From JAVBLF01 sp031553675 (lineage in GTDB: Bacteria; Bacillota; Clostridia; Christensenellales; CALWSW01): a stretch of DNA of 27,835 nt. A model generated the notes under the pieces. It had not been told where the DNA came from and ran no database searches. It worked only from the letters and a program-made list of their open reading frames with translations. Location of the stretch: assembly GCA_031553675.1 (NCBI GenBank), contig JAVBLF010000066.1:1-27835 (forward strand), given 5' to 3'. This document shows, piece after piece, positions 1 to 7,001 of the stretch. The translations under genes were made by a program, and so were the position numbers. Numbering within the stretch: position 1 is the stretch's first letter; each line of letters starts with the position of its first letter.

Positions 1-116
1 TCTGGTGGCGATGGCTGAGAGGATCCACCCGTTCTCATTCCGAACACGGTCGTTAAGCTCTCATACGCCGAAAATACTTGGCTGGTAACGGCCCGGGAAA
101 ATAGGTAGCTGCCAGA
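1..116 (+). rRNA. rrf: 5S ribosomal RNA
   Basis: The segment has the bacterial 5S layout. The terminal helix is made by TCTGG at the left edge and CCAGA at 112-116. The conserved loop core CCGAACACGG is followed by GTTAAGCTCT, and a late GGTAGC precedes the closing helix. The gene is complete or lacks only one or two bases at the window edge. A rho-independent terminator follows at once, so this is probably the last gene of an rRNA operon whose 16S and 23S genes lie to the left. All protein genes up to position 9780 are on the opposite strand and converge on it. Confidence 0.95.
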
Positions 117-124
117 TTCCATTT

Positions 125-165
125 CGACCCCTCGTTCGCCGGCTGGCTGCGGGGGGTCGCTTTTT
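125..165 (+). terminator. Rho-independent terminator of the rRNA operon
   Basis: CGACCCC (125-131) pairs with GGGGTCG (153-159) and is followed by a short T-run (161-165). It lies nine bases after the 5S gene. Confidence 0.85.
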
Positions 166-231
166 ATGCAGAGACTAAGCAAAGCCTCGCTGAAGGCGCG
201 TCTCCAAATGCAGGCGAAAATCACTGCGCAA

Positions 232-261
232 AAAAAGCGTTGATTCACATCAACGCTTTTT
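232..261 (-). terminator. Terminator after the CPBP protease gene, symmetrical
   Basis: AAAAAGCGTTGAT (232-244) and ATCAACGCTTTTT (249-261) form a perfect 13-bp stem with a TCAC loop. A/T tracts on both sides make it able to stop transcription from either direction. It sits 23 bases beyond the stop codon of the leftward gene at 284. Confidence 0.88.
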
Positions 262-283
262 CCATTAATAGCTAAGGATTGGC

Positions 284-1327
284 TTAAAAACCCCAAGGCC
301 ATGCTCCGGTCAAGGTGAACGCTACGGTGAGGTTGGCGAGCGCGATGATGATGAAGCCAGGGATGAACCAGGCCCATGCCGCGCGACGTTTTCGGCTGAG
401 GTATGCGGCGTCGGCGTCGAAGGGATCGAGTTCGGCGATCGACAGCGGGCCTTCACCAGCAAGGTTACGCGTGACAAGCGGCTCTGTCCGGCGGATGAAG
501 GCACGCAGCACCAGGTAGGTCAAAGCGAGCGAGGCAGCGATCATGGCGATCGAGATGACGATGTAGGCGACAGCGATCACGGGCATCGGCAGGTTGAATT
601 CTGTCGCGATTTTTCCGAGCTCCGAGAGCATGCTCGCCGAAAGGGCGGCTTCCTCAATCATGGGCTCGCTCGTTTGTGCGATCAGGCTGAACCCGACGGC
701 GACGGCGTTGTTGACGAAGTGAATGACCATGCCTGACGCGATCGATCCGGTCCGGAAGACGGCGAAAGCACAGAGCGCACCGAGCAGCGTCTGGCTGATG
801 AGGCGCTGAAAATCCATATGGAAAAGCCCAAAAAACAGCGCGCTGAACAGGATGGCTTTGCGGATGGAAAGGTTCCGCTGCAAACCTTTGAAGACGACGC
901 CTCGGAAGAGGAGTTCTTCGAAAATGGCCGGGCAAACGCACATGGTCAGTATGGTCAGCCAGGGCGTGTCAAGGTTGCCGGCGAGCGCAGGATCCAACAT
1001 CGTCGATCCGAAGCCCAGCTCGACAAGAAGCATGACGAGGGAAGCCAAATAGAGCGAGGAGGGCAGGATCAGGAGCGCCATCAACGCACAGAGCAGGAGG
1101 TCGGTTGCGCGGGGTTTTTCCAGGCTGAGCGTGTGACGAGCGCCTTTTTGCGCCAGGAACACGCCTATCGCGACGGTGATCGCGATGCTGAGCTGGGGCC
1201 AGAGGAAAACACCCAGATTGCCGAAGAGCGGAATGGCAATCACCACGAAACTCGCGGCGACCGTCAAGACCGCGCCCAATGAATACGCGATGCCAGACGC
1301 GCGAAGTTCCCTGATTCGTCCCAACAT
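284..1327 (-). CDS. CPBP family intramembrane metalloprotease
   Basis: Encodes a 347-residue multi-spanning membrane protein of the CPBP (CAAX protease and bacteriocin-processing, Abi) family, glutamate-type membrane proteases. The family signature is visible: a Glu-Glu pair at residues 137-138 followed by FRG (EELLFRG), a second motif FGLFH with His170, and HFVNN (203-207) in a later helix. The substrate cannot be told from the sequence; relatives act in membrane-protein processing, bacteriocin immunity or signalling. The ATG at 1327 is chosen because GGAGG lies seven bases upstream. The same frame stays open much further left-to-right, but that extension only mirrors the permease gene upstream. 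The reading frame starts 48 bases after the znuB-like gene on the same strand, so it may be read through from the zinc operon. A strong terminator follows. Confidence 0.88.
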   Translation of the reverse strand: MLGRIRELRASGIAYSLGAVLTVAASFVVIAIPLFGNLGVFLWPQLSIAITVAIGVFLAQKGARHTLSLEKPRATDLLLCALMALLILPSSLYLASLVMLLVELGFGSTMLDPALAGNLDTPWLTILTMCVCPAIFEELLFRGVVFKGLQRNLSIRKAILFSALFFGLFHMDFQRLISQTLLGALCAFAVFRTGSIASGMVIHFVNNAVAVGFSLIAQTSEPMIEEAALSASMLSELGKIATEFNLPMPVIAVAYIVISIAMIAASLALTYLVLRAFIRRTEPLVTRNLAGEGPLSIAELDPFDADAAYLSRKRRAAWAWFIPGFIIIALANLTVAFTLTGAWPWGF

Positions 1328-1374
1328 AGTCCAACCTCCATGCATATGGAGCGAATAATCTCCAGTATGTTCCA

Positions 1375-2196
1375 TTATACCACGGAATGGCGTTGGCGCG
1401 CAAAAATTCGGCTGATCGCCAGGACAAGCACGTTGACGGCGACAACCGAAGCGCCCGAAGGCAGATTGAACCAGAAGGAGGCGAAGAGGCCGAGCAAAAA
1501 GCAGGCCAGGGACACGGAGGCTGCGGCGATCACGAGGGCGCGAAAACTCTTGGCAAAGGGTCGGCAGATCACGGCGGGGAAGATGATAAAACTCGACATT
1601 AGGAGCGTGCCCATCATACGCATGCCGATCACGACCGTCACCGCCGTCAAAAAGGCGATCAGGAGCTGGTAAAAGGTCACATGAAGCCCGCTCGCCTTGG
1701 CAAAGTCTTCGTCGCAGGTGATCAAAAAGAGGCGGTTGTAGAACACCATGAACAGACCGAGCACGAGCACACCCAAAGCGAGGCTGATTGCGACGTCTTG
1801 TTGCGTCGTCGTGAGAATGCTGCCGAACATGTAATTCGAGACGTCGATGTTGAAACCATTCGTCAGCGCCGTCACGATCACGCCGAAGGACAACGAACCC
1901 GTCGCGATCATGCCGATGACGACGTCGCCGCTGATGCGCTTGTTCTGGCTGATGCCCATGATCGCGAACGACGCCCCGACCACGACCGGCATCGACACGG
2001 CGATCGGCGGCCAACCCAGGGCGAGCGCCATCGAAAGGGCCGCAAAGCCGACGTCAGAGAGGGCGTGGCCGATCATCGAATAACGCTTGAGCACGAGTAT
2101 GCTGCCCAAGGACGCCGCGCTGAGCGACACGATCGCGCCGACGACGAGCGCCCGCCAAACGAAGTCGTAGCGAAGCATTTCAGCGAACGCGCTCAT
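1375..2196 (-). CDS. znuB: Zinc/manganese-type ABC transporter permease (ZnuB-like)
   Basis: Encodes about 273 residues with eight or so hydrophobic helices, the length and pattern of the ABC-3 metal permease family (ZnuB, AdcB, MntB). Recognisable family stretches are the GSILVLKRYSMIGHALSD loop near the start and the later GMRMMGTLLMSS segment. It forms the membrane channel through which Zn(II), or less likely Mn(II), delivered by the lipoprotein is moved with energy from the ATPase. The ATG at 2196 overlaps the stop of the ATPase gene as ATGA, with GGTGGA upstream; a GTG at 2205 is an alternative start. The adjacent Fur-type regulator and the His-rich binding protein favour zinc. Last gene of the four-gene operon. 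Confidence 0.9.
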   Translation of the reverse strand: MSAFAEMLRYDFVWRALVVGAIVSLSAASLGSILVLKRYSMIGHALSDVGFAALSMALALGWPPIAVSMPVVVGASFAIMGISQNKRISGDVVIGMIATGSLSFGVIVTALTNGFNIDVSNYMFGSILTTTQQDVAISLALGVLVLGLFMVFYNRLFLITCDEDFAKASGLHVTFYQLLIAFLTAVTVVIGMRMMGTLLMSSFIIFPAVICRPFAKSFRALVIAAASVSLACFLLGLFASFWFNLPSGASVVAVNVLVLAISRIFARQRHSVV

Positions 2197-2900
2197 GCGA
2201 TCCACCGTTTCCAGGCTTCGACCGTTCCGTAAAACGACAGTCCCTGGTGCAGCACCGCGACGTGTTTGGCTGCGTGAGCCGCCCGTTCGTGGTCGTGCGA
2301 CACCATGAGGATCGCGACGCCCTCTTCGCGGTTGAGGCGTTGGAGCATGTCCGCAAGTTGTTCCGCGATCGCGGGGTCGAGCGCATTCGCGGGCTCGTCG
2401 AGCAGCAGCAACGCCGGCTCTTTGCAGACGGCGCGGGCCAGAAGCACGCGTTGGCGTTGGCCGCCGGAAAGCGCCGAGAAACGCCGCCCTGCAAGCGCCT
2501 CCAGCCCGAAGGCTTCGATCGTGCGGTCGGCAGCGCGTTTGTCGTCCGCGCCGTAAAACGGAAAGGCGGATTTCGGCCTCTGTCGCCCACTCAACACGAG
2601 CTCACGCACGGTCGCGGGGAAATCGTCGCCCGCCGTCGCGATCTGCGGCATGTAGGACACCCGATCGCGGGGAACGCCGAAGTCGATCCGCCCGTTGGAA
2701 AGCGGCACAAGCCCCAATGCTGCCTTGACAAGTGTGGATTTGCCCGAGCCGTTTTCACCGATCAGGCAGACAAAATCCTCCGCCTCGACGGCGAAACTGA
2801 CGTGGTGCACCGCGTCAACCGAACCGTAATGGACGCAAACGTCGGAGAAGGAGAGGATGGGCGTTGTTGGGCGAGCATCCTGTCGGGTCGGGTTTGTCAT
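2193..2900 (-). CDS. znuC: Metal ABC transporter ATP-binding protein (ZnuC-like)
   Basis: A 235-residue ABC ATPase with all canonical motifs: Walker A GENGSGKST (48-56), Q-loop Gln86, signature LSGGQ (144-148), Walker B LLLLDEP (164-170) and the switch His202 in SHD. The length and the short C-terminus fit the single-domain ATPases of zinc/manganese importers. It powers import of the metal through the ZnuB-like permease on the cytoplasmic face. Its ATG overlaps the stop codon of the znuA-like gene (ATGA at 2897-2900) and its own stop overlaps the permease start, which suggests translational coupling in one mRNA. Confidence 0.93.
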   Translation of the reverse strand: MTNPTRQDARPTTPILSFSDVCVHYGSVDAVHHVSFAVEAEDFVCLIGENGSGKSTLVKAALGLVPLSNGRIDFGVPRDRVSYMPQIATAGDDFPATVRELVLSGRQRPKSAFPFYGADDKRAADRTIEAFGLEALAGRRFSALSGGQRQRVLLARAVCKEPALLLLDEPANALDPAIAEQLADMLQRLNREEGVAILMVSHDHERAAHAAKHVAVLHQGLSFYGTVEAWKRWIA

Positions 2901-3826
2901 GAAAGGCCTTCTTTCAAAGCGTCCAAATTGCGCCGCATCAGATCGACGTAGCGGATGCCCGCTTCGAGCTCATCTTTCGCGACGTTGTGGCAGGTCGAAA
3001 AGAGCAGGAGTTTGGCACCGGTCTGCTCGGCGATCGAGCGCGCGACGACGGGATCGACGAACTCTTCGTGGTAGACGGCGGGAATGCCGTTGCCTTCGAT
3101 GTAGGCAATGACCTCGGCGACGCGGCGAACGCTCGGCTCGGCCTCGGTCGAACAGCCGTCGTAAGCGCTGACGGCATGCAGTTTGTAGCGTTCGAGGAAG
3201 TATTGGTAGGCAAAACGCCCGCCGAAAACGATCGTGTCGCGCTTGCCCGCCTTGACGGCCGCTTCGAAGTCGCGGTCGAGGGCCTCGATCTCCTTGGCGT
3301 AAGCGTCGGCGTTTGCGTGGTAGGAGGCCGCGTGCGAAGGATCGCGGTCACACATGGCACTTTCAACGCGGCGAAGCATCTCGACCGCGCGCTTCGGGTC
3401 GAGCCAGATGTGCGGATCGCCCGTGTGCCCACCCTCGTCGTGGTCGTGATCGTCCGCTTCTTCTAGGCGCGCGATGCCTTGCGACACGTCGACGACCGCA
3501 ACCGTGTCCGCCAAGCTGTCGGCGATCTGCTGCGCCCATGGTTCCATGTCCGCGCCCGTATAGAGGAAGAGGTCGGCGTCGTTGATCAGGCGGATGTCGC
3601 CGGGCGTCGGCTCGAAGCTGTGACTCTCGGTGCCGGGCGGCAGCAGCAGACGCACGTCGGCCCAATCGCCGCCGATCTGGCGCGCGAAGTCGTATTGCGG
3701 AAAGAGGGTCGCGACGATCGTCATCCGGTCGCCCGCCGAATCGGAGGCGGCGTTTCGCCGTTCGCAACCCGATGCGAGCGCCAAGACGAGCGCGAACGCC
3801 GTCAAGCAGAGGATTATGCGTTTCAT
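2897..3826 (-). CDS. znuA: Zinc-binding lipoprotein of ABC importer (ZnuA-like)
   Basis: A 309-residue substrate-binding protein of the cluster A-I metal family. It begins with a lipoprotein signal (residues 1-20) and a lipobox ending at Cys21, so it should be anchored outside the membrane. Candidate metal ligands are His69 (in ESHSFEPTP), His139 (in DPHIWLDP) and His280 (in TCHN). A His/Asp-rich flexible loop, DDHDHDEGGH (125-134), is typical of zinc rather than manganese binding proteins. At the usual third-His position the protein reads FGGRF (201-205), as in a clostridial sub-family where the late CHN histidine seems to substitute. It is coupled to the upstream fur gene and the downstream ATPase gene by ATGA overlaps. 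Confidence 0.92.
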   Translation of the reverse strand: MKRIILCLTAFALVLALASGCERRNAASDSAGDRMTIVATLFPQYDFARQIGGDWADVRLLLPPGTESHSFEPTPGDIRLINDADLFLYTGADMEPWAQQIADSLADTVAVVDVSQGIARLEEADDHDHDEGGHTGDPHIWLDPKRAVEMLRRVESAMCDRDPSHAASYHANADAYAKEIEALDRDFEAAVKAGKRDTIVFGGRFAYQYFLERYKLHAVSAYDGCSTEAEPSVRRVAEVIAYIEGNGIPAVYHEEFVDPVVARSIAEQTGAKLLLFSTCHNVAKDELEAGIRYVDLMRRNLDALKEGLS

Positions 3827-4275
3827 GGCTGGCCTCCTTCACCGCTGATAATGCCCTTCGTGCGCGCATCGCATTCCGTGCAGACTCCATAGAAGACGGT
3901 ACGGCGGCCGTCGATCGCGAAACGGTGTTCGACCGCGATCGCGGCGAGTAGCGCATCGAGTGCTTCGGAGTCGAAATGCAAGAGACAGCCACAGCGATCG
4001 CAGCGCATGTGGTAGTGTTCGAGGCACTCGGAGTCCGCGCCGATGAACTGGTAGCAGGTGCAGGCGTCGTCGTGCAGGCAATAGCGTTTGACAGCGCCTT
4101 CGACTTCGAATTTCGCGAGGGCGCGATAGACCGTCGCGCGTCCGACGGCCGTCCCGTCCGCCTTGAGGGCGGCGAGCAGTTCATCCGCCGTGAAGTGTTC
4201 GCTTCCAAAACCGCGCATGCAGTCGAGGATGGCCTTTTTTTGTTTCGTATTGCGTTTGAGCGTATCGCTGGACAC
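3823..4275 (-). CDS. zur: Fur-family zinc-responsive repressor (Zur-like)
   Basis: A 150-residue Fur-family regulator. The N-terminal winged helix (about 10-85) contains the recognition segment GRATVYRAL. The C-terminal dimerisation domain carries HYHMRCDRCG and a late CTEC, together the two CxxC pairs of the structural zinc site. As first gene of a zinc importer operon it most likely represses that operon when zinc is plentiful; a Fur or PerR identity cannot be excluded from sequence alone. The start is GTG at 4275, supported by GGAGG six bases upstream. A Fur-box-like 7-1-7 palindrome lies 17 bases upstream, implying autoregulation. Its stop overlaps the znuA start as ATGA. Confidence 0.9.
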   Translation of the reverse strand: MSSDTLKRNTKQKKAILDCMRGFGSEHFTADELLAALKADGTAVGRATVYRALAKFEVEGAVKRYCLHDDACTCYQFIGADSECLEHYHMRCDRCGCLLHFDSEALDALLAAIAVEHRFAIDGRRTVFYGVCTECDARTKGIISGEGGQP

Positions 4276-4291
4276 GACGTCCCTCCATTAT

Positions 4292-4306
4292 TGAGAATGA
4301 GTCTCG
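4292..4306 (-). promoter_or_regulatory. Fur/Zur-box-like operator of the zinc operon
   Basis: TGAGAAT-G-AGTCTCG is a 7-1-7 inverted repeat with five of seven arm positions complementary, the architecture of Fur-family sites. It lies between the predicted transcription start and the GTG of the regulator, a location suited to blocking transcription. Confidence 0.62.
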
Positions 4307-4319
4307 GTATGCATGGGAA

Positions 4320-4348
4320 ATGATAGCAGCTCGCGGCACGCTTGTCAA
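4320..4348 (-). promoter_or_regulatory. Promoter of the zur-znuACB operon
   Basis: Read on the minus strand: a perfect -35 TTGACA (4348-4343), a 17-base spacer and -10 TATCAT (4325-4320). Transcription should begin near 4312, just ahead of the operator. Confidence 0.78.
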
Positions 4349-4365
4349 GTGATCGCGCGCGGCGA

Positions 4366-4396
4366 AAGAAAAAACAGCGGCGATGAGCCACTGTTT
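4366..4396 (-). terminator. Terminator of the M50 protease-scpA operon
   Basis: On the minus strand AAACAGTGGC pairs with GCCGCTGTTT (one G-U) across a six-base loop, followed by a T-rich run complementary to 4366-4374. It begins eight bases after the scpA stop and separates scpA from the zinc operon promoter. Confidence 0.82.
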
Positions 4397-4403
4397 GGGA
4401 TTT

Positions 4404-5150
4404 TCACAATCCGAAGTGCGGAAGCGCGGGCAGGGCGACAACTTCGATCGGCGAAAACGAATCGCTCTGGTAGATGCGAAGCTCACGCGCGGCGGCCATT
4501 TCGAGCATGGCCATGAAGGTGGCGATGATGCCGACGCGACCTCCGTCCGGTGGGAAGAGCGCTTCGAAGGGGAGGGGGTGGTTCGCGTTCGCAAGCCGTT
4601 CGCGTATGGCCGCGATCCGCTCGCCGATCGTGTAGGGATCGCGCAGAAGCTCGCGGGGGGCGTCGGCGCGTTCCAGCTTTGGTTCGCGGAGCAAAACCTG
4701 GGCCAGCGCTTCGAAGAGCGCGTCGGGGGAAGCGTCTGTAAAGCGGAAACGAGGCGGCGGCAGGGGGTACTCGTCGGGGAGACGCGCGTAGACCTTGGCA
4801 GCCTGATCCCCCAGCGCCCGCAAGCGTTCGGCCGCTTCCTTGTAAAGTTTGTATGCGCGAATCTGCTGGATCAACGCGAGCTCGGGATCTTCCCCGCCCT
4901 CGTCTGGGGGCGGTGCGGGGCGGGGCAAAAGCGCGCGCGATTTGATGTAGAGCAAGTTGGCTGCCATCGCCAAAAATTCGCTGGATGCGTCCAGGTCGAG
5001 CGCGTCGGCCTGGGGCATGAGCGCGAGGTATTGCGATGTGATTTCGCTGATGCGGATGTCCTGGATGTCCATTTCCGCTCGCTCGATCAAGTGCAGAAGC
5101 AGGTCGAGCGGGCCTTCAAACTGCGCGAGCTTGATTTCGATCGACGCCAT
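4404..5150 (-). CDS. scpA: Segregation and condensation protein A (kleisin)
   Basis: A 248-residue ScpA, the kleisin that links the SMC ATPase arms in bacterial condensin and helps chromosome segregation. The N-terminus carries the hallmark FEGPLDLLLHLIERAEMDI, followed by the SMC-neck binding helices and the FLAMAANLLYIKSRALLP segment. A Pro/Asp/Glu-rich linker (about 100-110) precedes the C-terminal winged helix, which binds the SMC head. It starts four bases after the stop of the M50 gene and lacks a clear ribosome binding site, so it is probably translationally coupled to it. The partner scpB, commonly the next gene, is not present; a terminator follows instead. Confidence 0.93.
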   Translation of the reverse strand: MASIEIKLAQFEGPLDLLLHLIERAEMDIQDIRISEITSQYLALMPQADALDLDASSEFLAMAANLLYIKSRALLPRPAPPPDEGGEDPELALIQQIRAYKLYKEAAERLRALGDQAAKVYARLPDEYPLPPPRFRFTDASPDALFEALAQVLLREPKLERADAPRELLRDPYTIGERIAAIRERLANANHPLPFEALFPPDGGRVGIIATFMAMLEMAAARELRIYQSDSFSPIEVVALPALPHFGL

Positions 5151-5154
5151 GGGG

Positions 5155-5808
5155 TCAAAAGCCGAAGACGGTGTTTGCCAGCGAGAGAAGGCCGAAGAAG
5201 ATGTAATTCATCGCTGGTTGCATGATGCGGCTCGTGAAGCCGGCGAGCGACAGGACGAGCAGCAGGATCATGCCGTAGCGCTCATATTGCCACATCCAGT
5301 TCAGGTTGAGATGGCCGAGCAGGATCTCTTTCACAACGCGGTAGCCGTCGAGCGGCGGGATCGGGATGAGGTTGAACACCATCAGACCGATGTTGAGGAT
5401 GGCGAGGGTGAGCAAAAAGTTGCTCAGGTATTCGTTGACAAAAACGCGCTGTAGCCCGACCAGAAGAAAGATGCTGGCGATCGCGAGCAAAAGGTTCATC
5501 GAGACGCCCGCCAGGCTGACGAGTATCATGTCGAGGCGCTTGCGCTTGAAGAGGTTGGGATTGACGGGGACGGGTTTGGCCCAGCCAAAGCCGACCGCCA
5601 TCATCATCACAAAGCCCATGAGGTCGAGGTGCTTCAGCGGGTCGATCGTCATACGTCCCTGGACGAGGGCCGTGTCGTCGCCGCAGCGGTGGGCGACGTA
5701 GGCGTGGGAAAATTCGTGAAAAGAAAGCGCGATCAGCACGGCAAGCAAGCTGATCAAGACGCTGATGGGGTCGGCGATGAATTGCTGGATGCGGTCGACG
5801 ATGAACAT
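5155..5808 (-). CDS. Site-2 protease family (M50) membrane metalloprotease
   Basis: A 217-residue membrane protein of the M50 (S2P) family, short form like Bacillus YwhC. The zinc-binding HEFSH (31-35) lies in an early helix and the third ligand is Asp154 in NLIPIPPLDG (146-155). About five or six hydrophobic segments are visible. It would cleave membrane-spanning substrates inside the bilayer; the physiological target is unknown for this group. The ATG at 5808 is preceded by AAGGAG. It is followed directly by scpA, an arrangement common in Clostridia, where this protease often neighbours scpA and scpB. Confidence 0.92.
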   Translation of the reverse strand: MFIVDRIQQFIADPISVLISLLAVLIALSFHEFSHAYVAHRCGDDTALVQGRMTIDPLKHLDLMGFVMMMAVGFGWAKPVPVNPNLFKRKRLDMILVSLAGVSMNLLLAIASIFLLVGLQRVFVNEYLSNFLLTLAILNIGLMVFNLIPIPPLDGYRVVKEILLGHLNLNWMWQYERYGMILLLVLSLAGFTSRIMQPAMNYIFFGLLSLANTVFGF

Positions 5809-5853
5809 GGCACGCTCCTTGTTTCGGGTTCGAATTGCAACACACGTGCTACC

Positions 5854-5882
5854 ATTATATTGCGTTTGCGCCTCTGTCGCAA
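5854..5882 (-). promoter_or_regulatory. Promoter of the M50 protease-scpA operon
   Basis: Minus strand: -35 TTGCGA (5882-5877), 17-base spacer, perfect -10 TATAAT (5859-5854), about 45 bases before the start codon. Confidence 0.75.
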
Positions 5883-5920
5883 GGAGAACGAAACGCGCGT
5901 CGCTCTCTCCTCGCTGCGCG

Positions 5921-5948
5921 AAAAAGGGCGACCCGGCGGCCGCCCTTT
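5921..5948 (-). terminator. Terminator of the URO-D/transporter operon
   Basis: On the minus strand AAAGGGCG pairs with CGCCCTTT across a GC-rich loop and ends in TTTTT (complement of 5921-5925). It lies 14 bases after the stop of the gene at 5962. Confidence 0.82.
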
Positions 5949-5961
5949 GGGGATGAGGCTG

Positions 5962-6966
5962 TTATTTGGGCTTGGCGACCCATTTCGCGCCGTAGGCGTT
6001 CATCTCGTCGTGGAGGATCGCGCCGACTTCCGGATAGATGGCGACGATGTTGGCGACGCAGGGAATGAAGGGGCCGAGGTCGGCGTAATCGTCGATCGCG
6101 CGGCGGACTTCGTTCCGAATGACGTCTTCGTTCCAGTTCGGGATGTCGGTCTTTTGCATGTCGATGCCGCCCAGCAGGCAGAGTTTGCCATTCGTGCGCT
6201 TGAAGATGCCGGGGATGTCGTTCTGCGGGATGCAGCCCTGCCACATGTCGATGCCAATCTCGACCATGTCTTCGACGACCTCGTGGTTGACGCAGTCGGA
6301 GTGGTGCTGGACGAGCACACCGCGGCTCTTGTAGTATTCGTAGAGTCGGGCGAAATGCGGCTTGATGCATTGACGCCAAGACTTCGGCGACATGAAGAGC
6401 GATTGCTTGCTGCCCCAGTCGTCGTGGGAATGGATGACGTCGGGCTTGATGTGATCGCAGATGCCCTTCGCCCATTCGATCTTCCAGTCGGTGTAGGCGG
6501 CGAGCAGTTCGTTCATGAGTTCGGGTTCTTCGATGTAGGCGATCAGCGCTTCTTCAAAGCCCATCACGTTGTGCGAGAACTCGAACATGCCCGGGGCGGT
6601 GATGCACATGACGAGGTGTTCGTCGCGGTCGGCCGTCGCAACTTGGGCTTCGGCGGCGCTCCAGTCCAGGTTCGAGATGTCGGGGAACTTGACGTAGTCC
6701 CGCCAATGCGCGAGGTCTTTGACGACGACGTTTTCCGGCGTGATGATGGGGGTCGTGCCGGGATCGCCTGTCTTCCAGTAGTAGGTGACGCCGAAGGAAT
6801 CCTGGTAGAACTCGTCGAACTTGACTTCGGTCAGCCCGAAGACCGGATCCATAAAGAGCGGTTTGAACGGGCCGCCCGAGTCGGCAAAGCAATCCCACGG
6901 ATCGCCCAGCCAGTCGGTGCTTTCGCCGCGCATACGGGCGAGAAATTTTTCTTTCATTGTTGCCAT
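5962..6966 (-). CDS. Uroporphyrinogen decarboxylase-like protein (URO-D family), first paralogue
   Basis: A 334-residue TIM-barrel protein of the URO-D/MtaA/CmuA superfamily. It is not a haem-pathway HemE: it lacks the N-terminal RQAGR type substrate motif. Family traits are PDVIHSHDDWGSKQ with FMSPKSW (about 175-197) and HHSDC (221-225), which sits where corrinoid methyltransferases carry metal ligands. Members of this group in anaerobes are usually predicted to transfer methyl groups between a substrate, a corrinoid protein and a thiol or folate acceptor; that role is inferred, and no corrinoid protein is encoded nearby. The ATG at 6966 has AGGAG eight bases upstream. It follows the transporter gene by 35 bases and is last in its operon. 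Confidence 0.82.
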   Translation of the reverse strand: MATMKEKFLARMRGESTDWLGDPWDCFADSGGPFKPLFMDPVFGLTEVKFDEFYQDSFGVTYYWKTGDPGTTPIITPENVVVKDLAHWRDYVKFPDISNLDWSAAEAQVATADRDEHLVMCITAPGMFEFSHNVMGFEEALIAYIEEPELMNELLAAYTDWKIEWAKGICDHIKPDVIHSHDDWGSKQSLFMSPKSWRQCIKPHFARLYEYYKSRGVLVQHHSDCVNHEVVEDMVEIGIDMWQGCIPQNDIPGIFKRTNGKLCLLGGIDMQKTDIPNWNEDVIRNEVRRAIDDYADLGPFIPCVANIVAIYPEVGAILHDEMNAYGAKWVAKPK

Positions 6967-7001
6967 CGCAGTTCTCCTTTCGAGTCTCGATCACGCTCGT
7001 A

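Noticed and set aside
1328..2014. N-terminal extension of the CPBP protease frame
   Set aside because: The extension is in another frame of the permease gene and has low-complexity Arg/His/Asp content; the ATG at 1327 has a proper ribosome binding site.
5827..5836. GGTTCGAATT, similar to a tRNA T-loop
   Set aside because: No acceptor, D or anticodon arms can be built around it; it lies in the leader of the M50 gene.
5962..6966. HemE, the haem-pathway uroporphyrinogen decarboxylase
   Set aside because: The substrate-binding N-terminal motif of HemE is absent and the context is a transporter and regulator, not tetrapyrrole genes.
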